Positions 44,601 to 57,592 of a stretch of DNA of 64,000 nucleotides are shown here, piece by piece. The notes under the pieces were generated by a model that was not told the DNA's origin, ran no database searches, and saw nothing but the letters and a program-made list of their open reading frames with translations. Positions within the stretch are counted from its first letter, which is position 1; every line of letters starts with the position of its first letter. The position numbers and the translations under genes were made by a program. The DNA is from Tolypeutes matacus (Eukaryota; Chordata; Mammalia; Cingulata; Chlamyphoridae), in contig JAKSZT010054215.1 of NCBI GenBank assembly GCA_026826555.1, forward strand, positions 25,883,155-25,947,154, in the 5' to 3' direction.

Positions 44601-46553
44601 ATATTCATTTCTACTATCCCGTCTGTCAACTTAATTTGCAATTTGACAACATGTAAAAAGGTAGATTCCAAGGGAATGGTGATTCCCAGAGCATACAATC
44701 TTAAGTCATCTTTTACAGGTAGATAGCTACCTCTAGAAATTCTGTCTCCAGAAATCAAGGACAGTCTGAATCACCGTGAGCCTCTTTATTCTGATTCTAA
44801 TATTTTGAGATCTGGAACTGTTGGGTATTGTTGCAGAGGATTTCATTTAAATTGTATAAAATTCACTTTTATACTATGTATTATTTAAATTCAAATTATG
44901 TTGAAGCGAATTAATTGCACAATTAAGATTGTAGGGCAAATGTTTAGCCTATTTTGTAGGACTGTGATTTAAAGCTCTTCAAAAGTACCATTAACATACA
45001 AATAATTGCTATGCTCCTTTGAAAGCAGTCTACTAGTTATCCATGCATTAAGGCCAATCAGCAAAGAATTCTGCTTGACAACAATTTGCTACCTTTTTTC
45101 AAGTTTCCATATTTACTTAAAAGTCATTAACCTGCACTTAAAAATATATCATATAACTGCTTTGGTTTCACACAAATCACAATTGTTCCCTTCAAGGGCA
45201 AGTGGTCCTAATCAGTGAAGTTTTTCTATATTTAGAATATGCTTAGGTCATATACATTTTTCCCCCTCACAAGCACCTTATTCAAATATCTAGGGAGAAA
45301 TGCAATTTTAGATTGCATTCAGAAATGACCATTGGACAGAAATTTTGATCAATTTTTCTAAGTGATACCCAGACTTCTGGTTGTAATGGCTCCTGAAGTC
45401 ACTAGACTTGGTAAAGACATCAAAATCCAATCCATGTTTGTTATCATGGAGTATTATTACCAACCCCCATTGAAACTAAGTGTCCCAAGACCTGTGGTAG
45501 GTTCATAATTGGACAGCACATTCTCATTCCAAAAGTGTGCATTAGCATTTTTAAAAGACTTCATTGGTACATTAGAACCCTCTTCTTTCAGTCCAAATTT
45601 TCATAATCTGCTTCCAAATCCTGCCCCTTTCCACTTCAAAACAGTTCAATGTTATCACATGGTATAGGAAAAGGAAAAGGCAGAAAGGGAAATGTTAGAA
45701 GAAAAAATGAACAATTAAACATGTTCTCATAAATTAGGAAAGATTTGTCCCTGGATGACACATTTTATATCTCATATTATTTCTGAGCATCCATCCATAG
45801 TTAAGGAAGGATATCCCAGTTACAAAGTCATGGTTTAGAACCTTCCATATGCCCAGAAACTTTAAATTAGATACTATACATTAACTTGTGAGAAAGTGAA
45901 AAGCATTTTATGACAATAAGGCAGGGCAAGTAATCTCCCAATAGCCCAGTTTAGCAAATAGGAGAACACAAGATTGACAGTACTGCTTAGGATAAGTTAG
46001 CAAGAAGCTGAAAATGTGCCTCATCAGAAGAACATGGAAAGAGAAAATTTAACCGTAGGATATTTAATGCGATTTAAGCACAGAAACCAGAATAGCTACA
46101 CAATTCTACACTATTTTTCTCGAATAGATGTAACTTTCTGTTCCCTCTCAAACTGGTTTTCATATGTAGTTATTTCCGAACTACCTAGGTGTTTATTTAT
46201 ACTCATGTGTACTCTGTGGGAATTTAGTCTATAGTAATATAATGCTTCAAACTGCACTACAAAGAGAGGGAAGAGAAAGTGCTATTTTGGACTGTAACTT
46301 CTGTGCTTTTTGCTGTTACTCTCATTGAGTATCTCAAATTCATTTTCCAAGTAAATAACATTTAACATGTTACTGCTAATTTTCTCTCAATACCTATTAA
46401 GTATACATATTGTGGATTTGTTTCTGACATGGGAAGATAGTTCCCTTTTACAGCTGAGAAATATATCAAGGGAAGATTAGCTCAGGGAAAATACCTGTCA
46501 TGAATTATAGAGAAGATAGATGAGTATGTATATTGATTCAAAACTGCAGAGCT
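44601..46553. other. Unique DNA
   Basis: No gene or clear repeat. Confidence 0.45.
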
Positions 46554-46630
46554 GGGAGCAGAAGCTTCCCACATGAGAGGTTCCCGGTTCAGTTCCTGTT
46601 GCCTCCTAAAAAAAGCAATAACAACAAAAA
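46554..46630 (+). mobile_element. DAS-related SINE with internal deletion
   Basis: GGGAGCAG joins directly to AAGCTTCCCACATGAGAGGT. The A box is missing while the B box (GGTTCAGTTCC) and TTGCCTCCTAAAAAAAGC tail are kept. Confidence 0.65.
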
Positions 46631-47149
46631 TCTGCTCAGCTACAGAGTTGCCTAAAATGAGTAAAATCAGATTACCAGTCTATAAATGCAAACCATTTTG
46701 ATTAAATTCCACAAAACAGCAAGAAAATATTTTTGTCTTTAGTAACTGAGCTTGTTTTCTAAGGAAAAATCATATCAATTAACTGGTTTTCTGCCATTCG
46801 TAAGTTTGCTTTCTTAATTCTTCCATTATGTAGATGTATCTTCAGAGAAGAGGCAGCTACAATTTGTTCTTTCCTTTTGAGTTAAATATAACCCAGGTGC
46901 AGTTGTTCTTTGAGAGGAAGTTCCCCCATGCCTTTGAGAATCGAATAAAAGGCACATAGGCATGTGTATATCAGATTTTGATAAAATCTGAGGGGATCAT
47001 GACCCCCACCCCACCCCCAAAACCCAGGTATGATCATCTCAGTGAATGTCCACTTATAGGCCCTGTTTTAAAAATATGTCACTCTGGAGACCTCTGGCTT
47101 CATCTTAATCTGCTTAGCATCCCTCACAGAGTCTGGCATAATGCCTTAA
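46631..47149. other. Unique DNA
   Basis: Nothing recognised. Confidence 0.4.
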
Positions 47150-47312
47150 ACATAAGATGGTTTTAAAATATTTACACACTTGATTACAATACAAATAAAG
47201 TAGGATCATTTTTACATATGTATTGACAAGACCAATTATCAGATATACTGATCATTGGAACAGAATAGAGAGTCCAGAAGTAGATGTACAGAGATTTGGT
47301 TGATTGATTTTT
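47150..47312 (+). pseudogene. Old LINE-1 ORF2 remnant, left part of the split element
   Basis: ATTGGAACAGAATAGAGAGT, then CCAGAAGTAGATGTACAGAG, then TTGATTGATTTTT is the ORF2 segment encoding the IxWNRIESPE...LIDF region. It is cut by the antisense element at 47313-48679 and continues at 48680. Confidence 0.75.
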
Positions 47313-47851
47313 TCCCCCTTTATTTCTAAATAAGTTTTAGATTACATAAAAGTTACATAGAAAATACAGGAGATTTTCAGACACCCCATCCCCTCCCCCT
47401 CTTACACGCTCCCCTATTAAAAACATCTTTCATTAGTGTGGCACATTTGTTAAAATTTACGAACACATATGAAAGCATATGAATTGATGAACACATATTA
47501 AAGAATATGAACACATGTTAAAGCATGGTTAAAGCTACTAACCATGGTCTATAATTTACAGTATGGTTTATACTTTGCACTGCACAATTTTACAGGTTTT
47601 GACAAAATGTATAATGGCTTATATCCATCATTGCAATATCATGTGGAATAATTCCCATGTCCCAAAATTGCCCCATGTTACAGCTATTCCTCCCCTCAGA
47701 ACCTCTGTGACCACTGTCTTTATATCAATGTTACAAGTTCTTCCATTACTAGAATAATAATGTCTGCTTTAGTCTATAGTTGCATTCTCCCCTTCTGTTT
47801 GTTTAATCCTCAGTCTTGAGGATTTAGGAATGGTGATGGCCACTCCACTTC

Positions 47852-47882
<31 letters not shown>

Positions 47883-48693
47883 TTTTTATTGTGGGTAAAA
47901 ATCAAAATTCTCACAATACATACAAACATTTGCAAAATGATATATAAATATATATGCATATATGTGTATTTGCTTACAAAAATGTTATTTATATATATAT
48001 ATATATATACATATATTTTAAGAGGTGCTTAGATTATCCAAAATATTACACGGAACAGAGGTGATTAGATCCTATGGGGCAAATGGGTGGAACTGTCTTG
48101 CTTGCAGTTGTAGATACTCTCTGTCTTTTGGGATGGGCATTGTCCATCATCATTCTTTTGTTTGTTGTCCTGTGTGAGTCCGATGAACTGGAGAGAAGAT
48201 GTTGCCTGTATCTCTGCTGAGATTCAGGGCTCAACCAGCATATGAACAGACCAAAGATTTAAGTCTCTGGGACATATATTTAATGGTGATAGCACTAATT
48301 ATAGGTTCAAATAAAGGGGCATAAGAACCAAGTGTAGGAAAATTATAAATGAGTCTAACTCTGTTACATTGGGGAGACAGGTTGTCATATACTCCAAGGT
48401 AAGGCCCACCGGCAGGGTGCCGCTTTCCTGGGGTTATCTGCCCTGCCTGTAGTGTCCAGGTGTCTCTGGAGCCCTCATGAGCACCTCTGCTGGAAGCGTT
48501 GCTTACTGTGGCAGTCGGTGAGCTCCTCCTGAGACATACAAAAGTGTAGCCTCTGGAATGACCTCCTGACACACTTTGAAGTCTCTTAGGCATAAATACT
48601 CTTTTGTATTTAATATTTCCCCCTTTTGATCAAGGTCTTTTTCCAAATGCATCGTTAGTTGGTGCTTGGTAAAATCCCAGTTGATTGATTTTT
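47299..48693 (-). mobile_element. Xenarthran-type non-coding repeat inserted in the L1 (14-bp TSD)
   Basis: GTTGATTGATTTTT at 47299-47312 and 48680-48693 is a perfect target-site duplication of L1 ORF2 sequence. On the minus strand the element runs from about 48679 to 47313 and ends with an L1-like tail (GTAATCTAAAACTTATTTAG, then poly(A)). It aligns in order with 60355-61448. No ORF1 or ORF2 similarity is visible; frames of 120 and 62 codons at 48046-48593 are broken and unfamiliar. It is itself interrupted at 47852-48051. Confidence 0.8.
47852..48051 (-). mobile_element. Third-level insertion: 5'-truncated tail of the AT-rich subfamily
   Basis: T25 (47852-47876), then TTTATTGTGGGTAAAAATCA, TTCTCACAATACATACAAAC and TATATATA..., ending near TTAGATTATCCAAAATATTA. 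This is the reverse complement of 42030-42213. Removing it joins two neighbouring blocks of the host repeat that are contiguous at 60915-60990. Confidence 0.8.
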
Positions 48694-50010
48694 AACAAAG
48701 TTGCCAAGGTAGGATATGGGAAAAGCAAATCTTTTCAATAAATGGTGCTGTAATAACTGAACATCCATATGGAAAAAATCAAACCTTGAACATAACTCAC
48801 ATCATACTTAAAAATTAACTTGAAATGGAGAACAGACCTAAACATAAAAGCAACAACCATAAACCTTTTAGCAGAAAACATAAGGGGAATAGTTGTGCCC
48901 TTGGACTAGGCAAAAAATTCTTAAGGCACAAAAAGCATGAGAAATAAATGAAAAATATTGATAAATTAGGCTTTTCAAAATTGAAAGCCTTTGCTCTTTG
49001 AAATGCACCATGAAAAAAATGAAAAGGCAAGCCACAGACTGGGAGAAATTATTTGCAACACTTGTATCTAGCAAAATCCTAACATCCAGAATATATAGAG
49101 AAATCTTGCAAGACAATAAAAAGAAGACAAATAGTCCAATCCAATAAATCAGTAAATAATTGGCCAGAAACATCACAAAAGAAGGTATACCAATGACACA
49201 TAGAAAGATATTCAACATCATTAAACTCTAATAAATGAAAACCAAAACCACAATGAAATATCACTATACACTGACTGGAATGGCTATAATTAAAGAGATC
49301 ACAATACCAAGTATGATGAGGAAGTGGAACTACTGGCCCGTACAGCATCAGTGGAAATAAAAACAAGCATAGCTACATTGAAAACAACAGTTTGACAGTT
49401 TCTTGTAAAGTTAAACATACATTTGCCATATCACCCACAAACTTTTTTCTTACGTATTTCCTAAGAGAAATGAAAACATATGACTTCCCCAAAACTTGTT
49501 TACGAATGTTTATAGCAGCTTAATTTATGATATCTCAGAATGGAAAGAATCTAAATATTCATAAAGTAAATAGATAAATTAATTGTGACATTCCATGTAA
49601 TGGAATACTATTCAGTATCCTGTAAAAAGTGAAAAAATTACTTATATACCAAGGATGGGTTGCAAAATCATTATGCTACATGAAAGAAGCTATACTCAAA
49701 AAGTGCACACTATGTGATGCCATTTGTATCAAATTCTAGAATAGACAAAATGAACCAAGTAACAGAATAAAGCCTCAAGATGCCAGGGGCAAGGCATGTG
49801 TGTGGTTAGGAGATGGACAGGGAAGGGGCAAAGGGGAGCTCTTTGGGCATCAGAAATATTCCATATCTTGATTGTGGTGGTGGTTACAGGGTATATGTAT
49901 TTGCCAGAATTCATCAGACTGTACACTTAAAATTGATGCATTTGATTTTACACAATTATGCCTCATTAAAACTCATTAAATATGAAAAGGTACCTTACCT
50001 TCTTGAAAGT
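48680..50010 (+). pseudogene. Old LINE-1 ORF2 C-terminal remnant and 3' UTR, right part of the split element
   Basis: The + frame reads INGAVITEHPYGKNQTLN, then DLNIKATTINLLAENIRG, then RLGEIICNTCI and NPNIQNI, the ORF2 C-terminal order, with stops. From about 49700 it passes into a 3' UTR ending with ATTTGATTTTACACAATTAT and a CATTAAAACTCATTAAA stretch. Together with 47150-47312 it is one old L1M-type element. Confidence 0.8.
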
Positions 50011-50799
50011 AAATGGAAAAGTAAATGTATGCTTTCAAGATACATCACCCCAGAATTCTAAATACTGTCACATTCATGTACCAACTTCCATAATCCAGAC
50101 TTGTTTCTTAAGGCAAAAGTATTACTCCTCACAGGAAACCATTTGTTTTCTTTAATTACTAATTACATTGTCCAATTAAAAACAATAACTTGAATTCAGT
50201 GACTAACAAATCTGATAATAGCCACAGGGTTGTTGAAAGCCTAACAGTTCTCTGGGCTCAAATGTGCCTTATTAGTACTTATGAATGGCCACTCCATCAA
50301 GTGTCCACATCCCAGCCCATAGGGCAAACGTGGTCAGCATTGTTCAGAAGGTCTAGCAGCTTCTTCCCTGGCTGAGGGTCAGCAAGGAAACACAGCCAAG
50401 GAAAGGCAGGTAGGGGCATATCAACAGGAAATTTAATAGAGCCCTGTGGTTTATCTCCTTGTTTCTTGGCACTGGCTGAGCCCTCTCCTCCTCCACACCT
50501 TCTCTGTGGTCCCATAGAGAAGTTCTGCCGGATAATTTGGCACATGTCCACTTAACAGACAGTGTGAGGACAGCTCACCATTGTTAAAGTCCCACGATTC
50601 AGCTTACTTGTGTGATGGGATAAGAGGGGACCCATACAGCTGGTAGATACGAATGAGTCAGCTACTATGAGAATAGTTGAAGTAGCTTTAATTATTTCCT
50701 TTTGCTTAAATAAAGGATAGAAGAGAAATCTTTTTGAGCTAGCATAACACAGAAAATGGGAAGGAAAAAAAAAAGAATTCAGAAATATAAAGTGATATA
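50011..50799. other. Unique DNA
   Basis: Nothing recognised. Confidence 0.4.
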
Positions 50800-51020
50800 T
50801 TGGTAATAACAATGACATACCAGTGGTGTGCATAGCACTTTAGAGCTTATAATCATTTTGTATTATTTAGTTTTTAAGAGATCTTTGGGAAAAACCCTTG
50901 AGATAAGCAGTGATTTTTGGCCCTACTTTGCAGGGGTGCGAAGAGCTTTCAGTGTCTCACTCAAACTAGTGAAGGGAAGATCTGGGACTTAAATTTGGTG
51001 CTTCTGATGGCCATTGCTGC
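50800..51020 (-). repeat. MIR SINE, diverged
   Basis: Reversed MIR order: GTGCATAGCACTTTAGAGCT, then TTTTGGCCCTACTTTGCAGG, then AAGATCTGGGACTTAAATTT. Confidence 0.55.
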
Positions 51021-51339
51021 TATAACAGTTATTGCTAAGATTACAACGGTATCTGCAGTGCCTGATACATAGAGAAGCTGCTCAAGAAATATCTAAGTGA
51101 ATAACTGAATTGTCAGCAATGTTCATGGTATTTTCATCTTCAACAAAACAGTGTTCTGATGTAGGAAACCCTGATGAGATAAACCAATCCTTTTTCATCA
51201 GTGTCATATAGATGAGACACATTAGAAGCTTAGCATATGCTTGTTAAATGAATGAATGGATGTTTCTCAAGTACTTGCCTTTAAAAAAACACATCTCTAG
51301 GATCAAGAGCACTAGCTTAAACATTAATAAAAATACCAA

Positions 51340-51535
51340 CCCAAACAGAGAACCCTAATGTGAACCATGGAGTATGTTTTACAGGACAATTATAATATTC
51401 TTTCACTACTTCTAACAAATGTACCACACTAATGCAAGGTATTAATAATAGGGGAGGTATATAGGAATTCTCTATTTTCTGCAAGTTTTTTTTTTTCTGT
51501 AAACCTACAACTTTTCTAATAAAATTAAAGAGTAC
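51340..51535 (+). mobile_element. L1 3' UTR end
   Basis: AACCCTAATGTGAACCATGG, then ACAAATGTACCACACTAATG, then TCTGTAAACCTACAACTTTT is the typical last 190 bp of an old L1 3' UTR, followed by an AATAAAATTAAA tail. Confidence 0.7.
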
Positions 51536-53189
51536 ACCAACAATGTTATCCCATATATGTTGTTATGCTTTCCTCTTAAGCCAAAGCTAAACACAGCCCT
51601 AAAATTTTGCCAAATTGGCAAATATGGACATGCTTCAGTGTATCTTTCCTATCATGTGGGAGAGAAATGCTGTGAACACATTTAAGAGGCCTCAGTTTAC
51701 ATAGAACAGTCTACAAATCCCTCTTTGATGCTGCATACCTGGGCCCAAACCCAGGAAATGGAAGCTCCATGCATTCAGGATGGTGTGTGTCGCAGGTGCT
51801 GAAGCACTCCCAGGGCTCAGGAATCTGGCACACGGCAGATAATCAATAAATATTTGCTGAATGAATACCCAAGGATGTTAACCCATGAGATGCTCATGAG
51901 TTTGGAATGGTGAGTCCTGCTTATTAGACAGTAGCCTACATGCAATAATTGGAAAATTCTGAAATCAGTGTTCTTCGGTCAGCATTTACTATTCAAATAT
52001 TGAAGAATTCATTCACACAAAGCATCAATAGTTTTATATTTTTCATGACAGGCAATGCCAATTTTGAATGAGATTTGGAGGTTCAGCACAGTAGGGAATG
52101 TCAATGCCTAGAACAGGGAAATTTACTAGAAATCAAAGAGACACTTAGTAGGGCATTTCTCTGTCCCTCATCCACACTCCTCCTTTCTGCTGCTCCCATA
52201 TTGAGACTGCACTTCAAAGCTGTTGTGATTATAGCTGCCAAGCACAAGATCCTCCTTAGGCACAGGTGTGTTAGATGGCCCAGATTGGGCCCATCATTCT
52301 CTCCCACCCACCTGGCCACGGTGCTTAGCCCTGACCTAAGTCACAAGAAATCGTCCCGGGGATTGAATTAACAAGAGCTCGTGCAAGGCAGTGAGGGAGC
52401 AATATAAAACTACCCCCAGGCATATTCCAGTCTTGTTGGAACTGCTAATGTGAGCAACTGCTGTCTATTGTTGCTGAAGTTTGATCATGGAACCAATAAA
52501 TGTCTCATTATTGTTCAAGTTAGGTTTGATCCCTAGAAACTTGAAGAAGGGGACCTTGTTAGATTCTTAGAAGCCCTAGAGTTCAAATGAAAAATGTTGG
52601 GCACTCTGGAAGACTGATCTAAATGAGCTAGAAGGTCACTTCCATTTTATTGCACTTTATCTCTCACATTTTGAAGATCAGGGTTTACTTTTCTATTTTT
52701 CTACTTTCATGTTTGGATTAAAAAATACAATTTTCTTTGCATAATTCTGCACTAAGTTGCAGTATTTGTCAATTGTAGGAATTTGTAGAATTTGAAGGAC
52801 TTTAAAAAAGTGTGGAATGAGTATTCTGTGCTGTCAGCACTATCATAGATCTGAAGACCAAAAGTAGCTAGCAAAGGGGGGAGTGAGGGGAGAGGCTGCC
52901 TGCGGGATGTCCTGAGCTACTTCCTTCTGGGCCCTAATCCTCTCCATGCTGTCACCTCTCCTGGTGGTCCTTCTCCCCCAGAGCCCACCTCCAGCATCCC
53001 TGTGGAGGTCCTTTGTGGAGCTTGGCATTACCTGTTTCAGAAATCCAAAAGGGGGTCCTTGATTGTGGAGACAAGAGCCTCCAGGTGACATGTCAGGCTC
53101 TCCTTACCAGACTTACCTAAAGGAGAGAGTACTGAGGAACACAGGTGACAGCTTACTTCTTGATGCTGGGGGGCTAATGTTCTGCTGGG
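51536..53189. other. Unique DNA
   Basis: Short MIR or L2 3' end remnants may occur at 51820-51880 (CAATAAATATTTGCTGAATG). No gene seen. Confidence 0.4.
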
Positions 53190-53400
53190 GGAGAGGGTGT
53201 TTGCTCTGAAGGGGGGGGGGGGGGGGGGGTGTAATCCAGGAGGGAGGACTCTCTTTGACCTCTGTGTCCCTGTATTCACCTGGTCCCTCCGAGTGACTTT
53301 CCTCCTCCTCCCTCCTCCCCTTCCTCCCTGTCCTGCGCCTCCTTCTCCTACCCCCTCCGGTCACTGCTCCTGTTCCTGTTCTCCCTTCTTCTAGATCACT
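53190..53400. repeat. G19 tract followed by a pyrimidine-rich stretch
   Basis: An uninterrupted run of 19 G at 53211-53229. From 53295 on, CTCCTCCCTCCTCCCCTTCC-type sequence dominates for about 100 bp. Low-complexity open frames here (arginine- or proline-rich) follow from composition. Confidence 0.85.
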
Positions 53401-55439
53401 GGTTTCTTTAAACTTTGGATTTTTGCTCCAAACCCAGGATACTGATAGTGGCTCATTGGTCACTCACTCAGGTCTATATTCTCCTATATCCTCAGTTTCA
53501 TATTTTGTGATATTATTTTAACATTGAATAAAGTTTCTCTCTCTTTGCACACATACACACATACAAAGCAGCTAGCAACTAGGTATGATGTTCCAATTTT
53601 ACACATAAAGAAACTGGTATTGAAGGGCCCTATTTTTAGTAGGTTCAACTCTGAGGTTCATCTGAAATAGTTTCCCTGACTAGCTCCATCTAGTATTAAC
53701 ATTACAATATTGGCTAGAAAGGGAAGAAATGTATGTAACTGAGGCAGTCTATATACTCATGGGTACATATATTTGTAGTTCATATTTTTTGCATAGTCTT
53801 GGTTACTAGTCTTTAAAGAGCATTTATCTATATTTGATTGCCAATTTATATTTAAAAAATATTTACAGAAAAGATTGCATAAAGAAAAGATGTACTATAT
53901 GCAAAATGTTGAGCCGTTTCTGCATCTCATTCTGAGGGTTCCTCCGGTTTTATTTTATGTCTGGTATTTTATTATGAGACTTGAAGAAAAACACAAATGG
54001 ATAATTAGTTTTCCTTAATATGTGTAAATTGGTATTCCCTCAATGTTTGATATACTTCCATAGGTGTGAAATAGAATTGAAGAGCAAAGAGTAGATTGGC
54101 TGATCAGTCATTTCAAAGAGAAGAATAGAATAATAAAAAAGAACAATAAAAACATTCTGTATATAATAATAATAATGAAAAATAATATTGGCTGATTTTT
54201 TTTCTCAGGACTTAGAATTCCTGAGAAAAATGCTTTGATATATTAAAAAATTTGAAACACAATTATAGGTAAAGAAGCTGCAGAAATCAAATTGGCTCTT
54301 TTTGGGTTGTTATCTAAACACATAATTTTGGAGGCTAATGCATCCTCTGGGATTGAAAAAGTCATTAAGAAACCATTTATCCACAAGAAATATCAGCAAG
54401 GAAGCAGTGACTCCAGATGGCTATAAAGTTTTATTTTAGGAAATATAGTGATAGAGTATATCCAATTTTAAATGAGAGTTGCAAACAGGCAGTAAAGCTA
54501 TTTCATCTTAATTTACTAAACATTTTCCTCCTTGAAACTGAAACAAAACCTCCAAGATGTGAATTTTCAAAAAGCTCACCTTATAATTTAATGCAGATTC
54601 AGTAACCTTTACAAGATTGCTTTAATTTATTTTTTAGACCACAGAGAACTATGCAAAATAAGACCATGGAGCCCTTTCCCTCCACTTGCAATGGGTAAGA
54701 ATAAAGAAGAAATTTTCCTATATGTACTTAAAACCTATATATGATATAAAACTATTGTTTGATGGACTAATCAGCCTGATTGTATAGATTTGGAGATGCT
54801 AAGAGATCTCAAAATCCACACTCTTTTTGCCTGGGAAAGCATTTCATCAAAATGCTACTAAAACAAACAAAACTATTGCCTGCTGCCACGATTAAGAAAA
54901 ATATTCCAGTCATATGATTTTGATAGTTTCTTAAGGCAGCTGACAGTTTATTCTTCTGAACTTTTAATTTTGTCCTAGAGAATCCCAGTATACATCTCTT
55001 AAACAGTTGCCACCCAGCATACCTATCTCCTTCTTTTTGCTAATGAGTCAGCAGTAACCTCCTTGATCCCATTCCCATCCCCATGGGCTTCAAGATAATT
55101 GACCTCATTCTTGGGCTTCAAGGAAGGAGCAGGTGACCAAGACTAAGGAAACAGCAAATTCCAGTGACTTGTTTCTACAGCAATTGGTTCAGGTATAGGC
55201 CCATGATCCACATCTGGCCCACCAGGGCTGGGACAATTCTTTGTATCATCTGGGAAGGAGTTTTCTCTCACTGGAGAATGAAACCTGAAGTGGTGTGTGA
55301 GTTGTGCAGGGACCTGAGCTAATATAGTTTCCTTTTTAAATTTAAGTCTAGTGTTTGAGTTGACTATTCTGTTGAATGCAGCAAAGTTGTTATTAATAAA
55401 CGGTATAAGAAATCAACTAGGAGCTTGTTAATATTACAT
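53401..55439. other. Long unique stretch
   Basis: AT-rich, no recognised gene or repeat. An ATA/ATT-rich patch at 54155-54190. Confidence 0.45.
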
Positions 55440-55553
55440 ATTTCCACACCCTGCCCCAGACCAGTTGAATCTGTTTCTCTAGAATGGGGTCTAGGAATTG
55501 GAATTTTAACAAGAATTCCAGGTGGTTTTATGATCATGAAAATTTGAGAAACA
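55440..55553 (+). mobile_element. hAT-Charlie-type MITE fragment (MER20-like)
   Basis: CCAGACCAGTTGAATCTGTT, then TCTAGAATGGGGTCTAGGAA, then AAAATTTGAGAAACATTAAC; related to 30118-30220. Confidence 0.55.
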
Positions 55554-55609
55554 TTAACTTAGGGAATTCCTTAGGATTAGCAATTTAACATTATTTACTT
55601 TGGTGATTC

Positions 55610-55830
55610 AAAGCAGTTGCTTTATAGCTGGCAGAGTAGGTTCAAGGCCCAACTTTCCACTTATTAACTGGTGAGTTATGACAAGGTACATAACTACCTT
55701 GTTTCAGTCTCCTCACCACTAAATTATCAATAAGTTTTCACACATCACATTGTTGTTTGATGGAGTGAATGAGATAATGCATTTAAGGCTTTCGGCATGT
55801 CGCACACATATTTAATTTCATTAGTATGTA
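55610..55830 (+). repeat. MIR SINE
   Basis: Sense MIR: GGCAGAGTAGGTTCAAGGCC, then CACTTATTAACTGGTGAGTT, then GAATGAGATAATGCATTTAA. Confidence 0.7.
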
Positions 55831-57089
55831 TTATTTTTTTGTTATTATTATAAGAGTGAGATAAGCTTTTCTGAAACTTTGCAAAAACATCTCAAAGTGA
55901 GGAAACTAAACTTCATTGTAAATCTACAGTAAAATCTACAGTAAATCATGTGGAATTGAACAATGGGCTTTACCCAACATTGTTAAATATGTTAATTATA
56001 TTATTTTTACCAAGTATTTAACACTTAATATATTACTCCCCACCCCCTCATCAAAGACGATGCAAGAACAAATTTAAGTACATTCATTCATTTAGCCAGG
56101 CAGTTGGTCAGTCAGTCTTACCTCCTCGTGCAAGGTCACGTTGAAAAGGGCTTTTGTTTACATAGTACATTTGAGAAGGTCACCAGCAAATTAATTTGGA
56201 GGGTACCAATTTGACCTGAGAGAATCCAGAAGGAGAAGAAATATTGTTACTTGCTGGAAAGTCTGGCCTAGATGTCTCCCTGACCCCTTCATTTAGGTGA
56301 AGAGAATGTGAGAAGAGAATGCCAGGATAAAGTATTCATTTGATATTACTATGTAGCAAGGTGAGTTCTATATTACCATAACAGCTGAACACAGAATTCC
56401 TTGTAAAGAAGAAATTAGTCTTTGTTTGAGGGGGAAGAAAATTAACAACTTGGGCTAGAAGGTGAGAGCCCTAAGGTTTTGGCGTCAGCAATAGGCTGAA
56501 CATCAAGAGACATTCTTTTAAAGGAAAGAATGACAAGATTTTATATTTGGAAGTGAGTCATAGAACAGAAAAGAGAGACAGAGACAAAGAAGGGGACAGG
56601 GGACAGAAACAGAGAGGAATCAAGAAATTGGGTGAGGTCAGAGACTAATGGTTTCAGGGTCATTGGAATTTTCCTTCTGATAAGGTGTCTAATGAGCATT
56701 TTTTAAATTAGGATATTTGCATTGCTATAATTACTGTTAAACCCTCCCATACCCTGTCTCTCCTTCCTGTCCTCAACCCAATCTTTAGTAATGTCTATTT
56801 CCTTCACTTTTATTTTTTTCTTTTAATGAGGAAATGGTTGAGTCAAAGAAATGCCCAACACAATCTGGCTGCCCGCAAACAGGAACCTGGGCTTACATTT
56901 CCCACTTTACCTCTCGGGAAATTCAGAGAAATCTTGGGGAAAGGGTTGAACACTCTTTAAGTGGAATTGCTAGGAGAATTCTCTACTGGCCACCTGTTCC
57001 CCTTTACTTTTTAGATCTTACAGGGTGGATAGGTATTGATAATACAAGTACAGCTTTAGACAATACCACCATAGCTTTGTAAGTTCTAA
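55831..57089. other. Unique DNA
   Basis: An 82-codon frame (56834-57082) has no recognised domain. Confidence 0.4.
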
Positions 57090-57310
57090 AGTAGCACTTT
57101 ATGACTCACAAAATGCTTTTATATATGGAATCTGGTTTGATCCCCAGAAGAAACCTGTGAAGTAAGTAAGCCATACATATATTATGACCCTTGTGTTATA
57201 CATGAAAATAAAACAAGACAAAGGGAGCCCAAACTCAGAGAAGTTAGGTACAAGGCCCAGTGGCCGGTAAACTCTAAAATTAGTTCTTCTGACTGGAATC
57301 CCCATGTTTC
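57090..57310 (-). repeat. MIR SINE, diverged
   Basis: Reversed MIR blocks: GCACTTTATGACTCACAAAA, GAAACCTGTGAAGTAAGTAA, ACTCAGAGAAGTTAGGTACA. The 124-codon minus frame covering this region is therefore not a gene. Confidence 0.6.
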
Positions 57311-57592
57311 CAGGTTCATCCTCCCAGTTGTCAAACTGAAAGGACCATAAAACTCCACCACATTTGTGAGTTGATCTTCCAGATAATTGCCAAGGAATCC
57401 TATGTACCACCCACACCTTCGTACTTTTGAACCCAAATAGTCTATGCAGTAACTTTGAAATTCTTAACTCCATCTCCTTATTGCCGCTAAGATTCCTACT
57501 CTAGCCCCTTTGGATTTATTTTTGCCTTTTATTTCAATGCATTTGAGACTTCATCGTCCTGTGAGAACTGTTCTTTATTCAGTCTTAGGATA

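Noticed and set aside
48231..48593. 120-codon minus-strand frame in the non-coding repeat
   Set aside because: The corresponding region of the copy at 60-61 kb does not keep the frame open, so there is no sign of coding conservation.
53113..53463. 116-codon arginine/proline-rich frame
   Set aside because: Composition follows from the pyrimidine-rich low-complexity DNA and the G run. No domain or start context.
57099..57473. 124-codon minus-strand frame
   Set aside because: Much of it overlays a diverged MIR. It resembles no known family.
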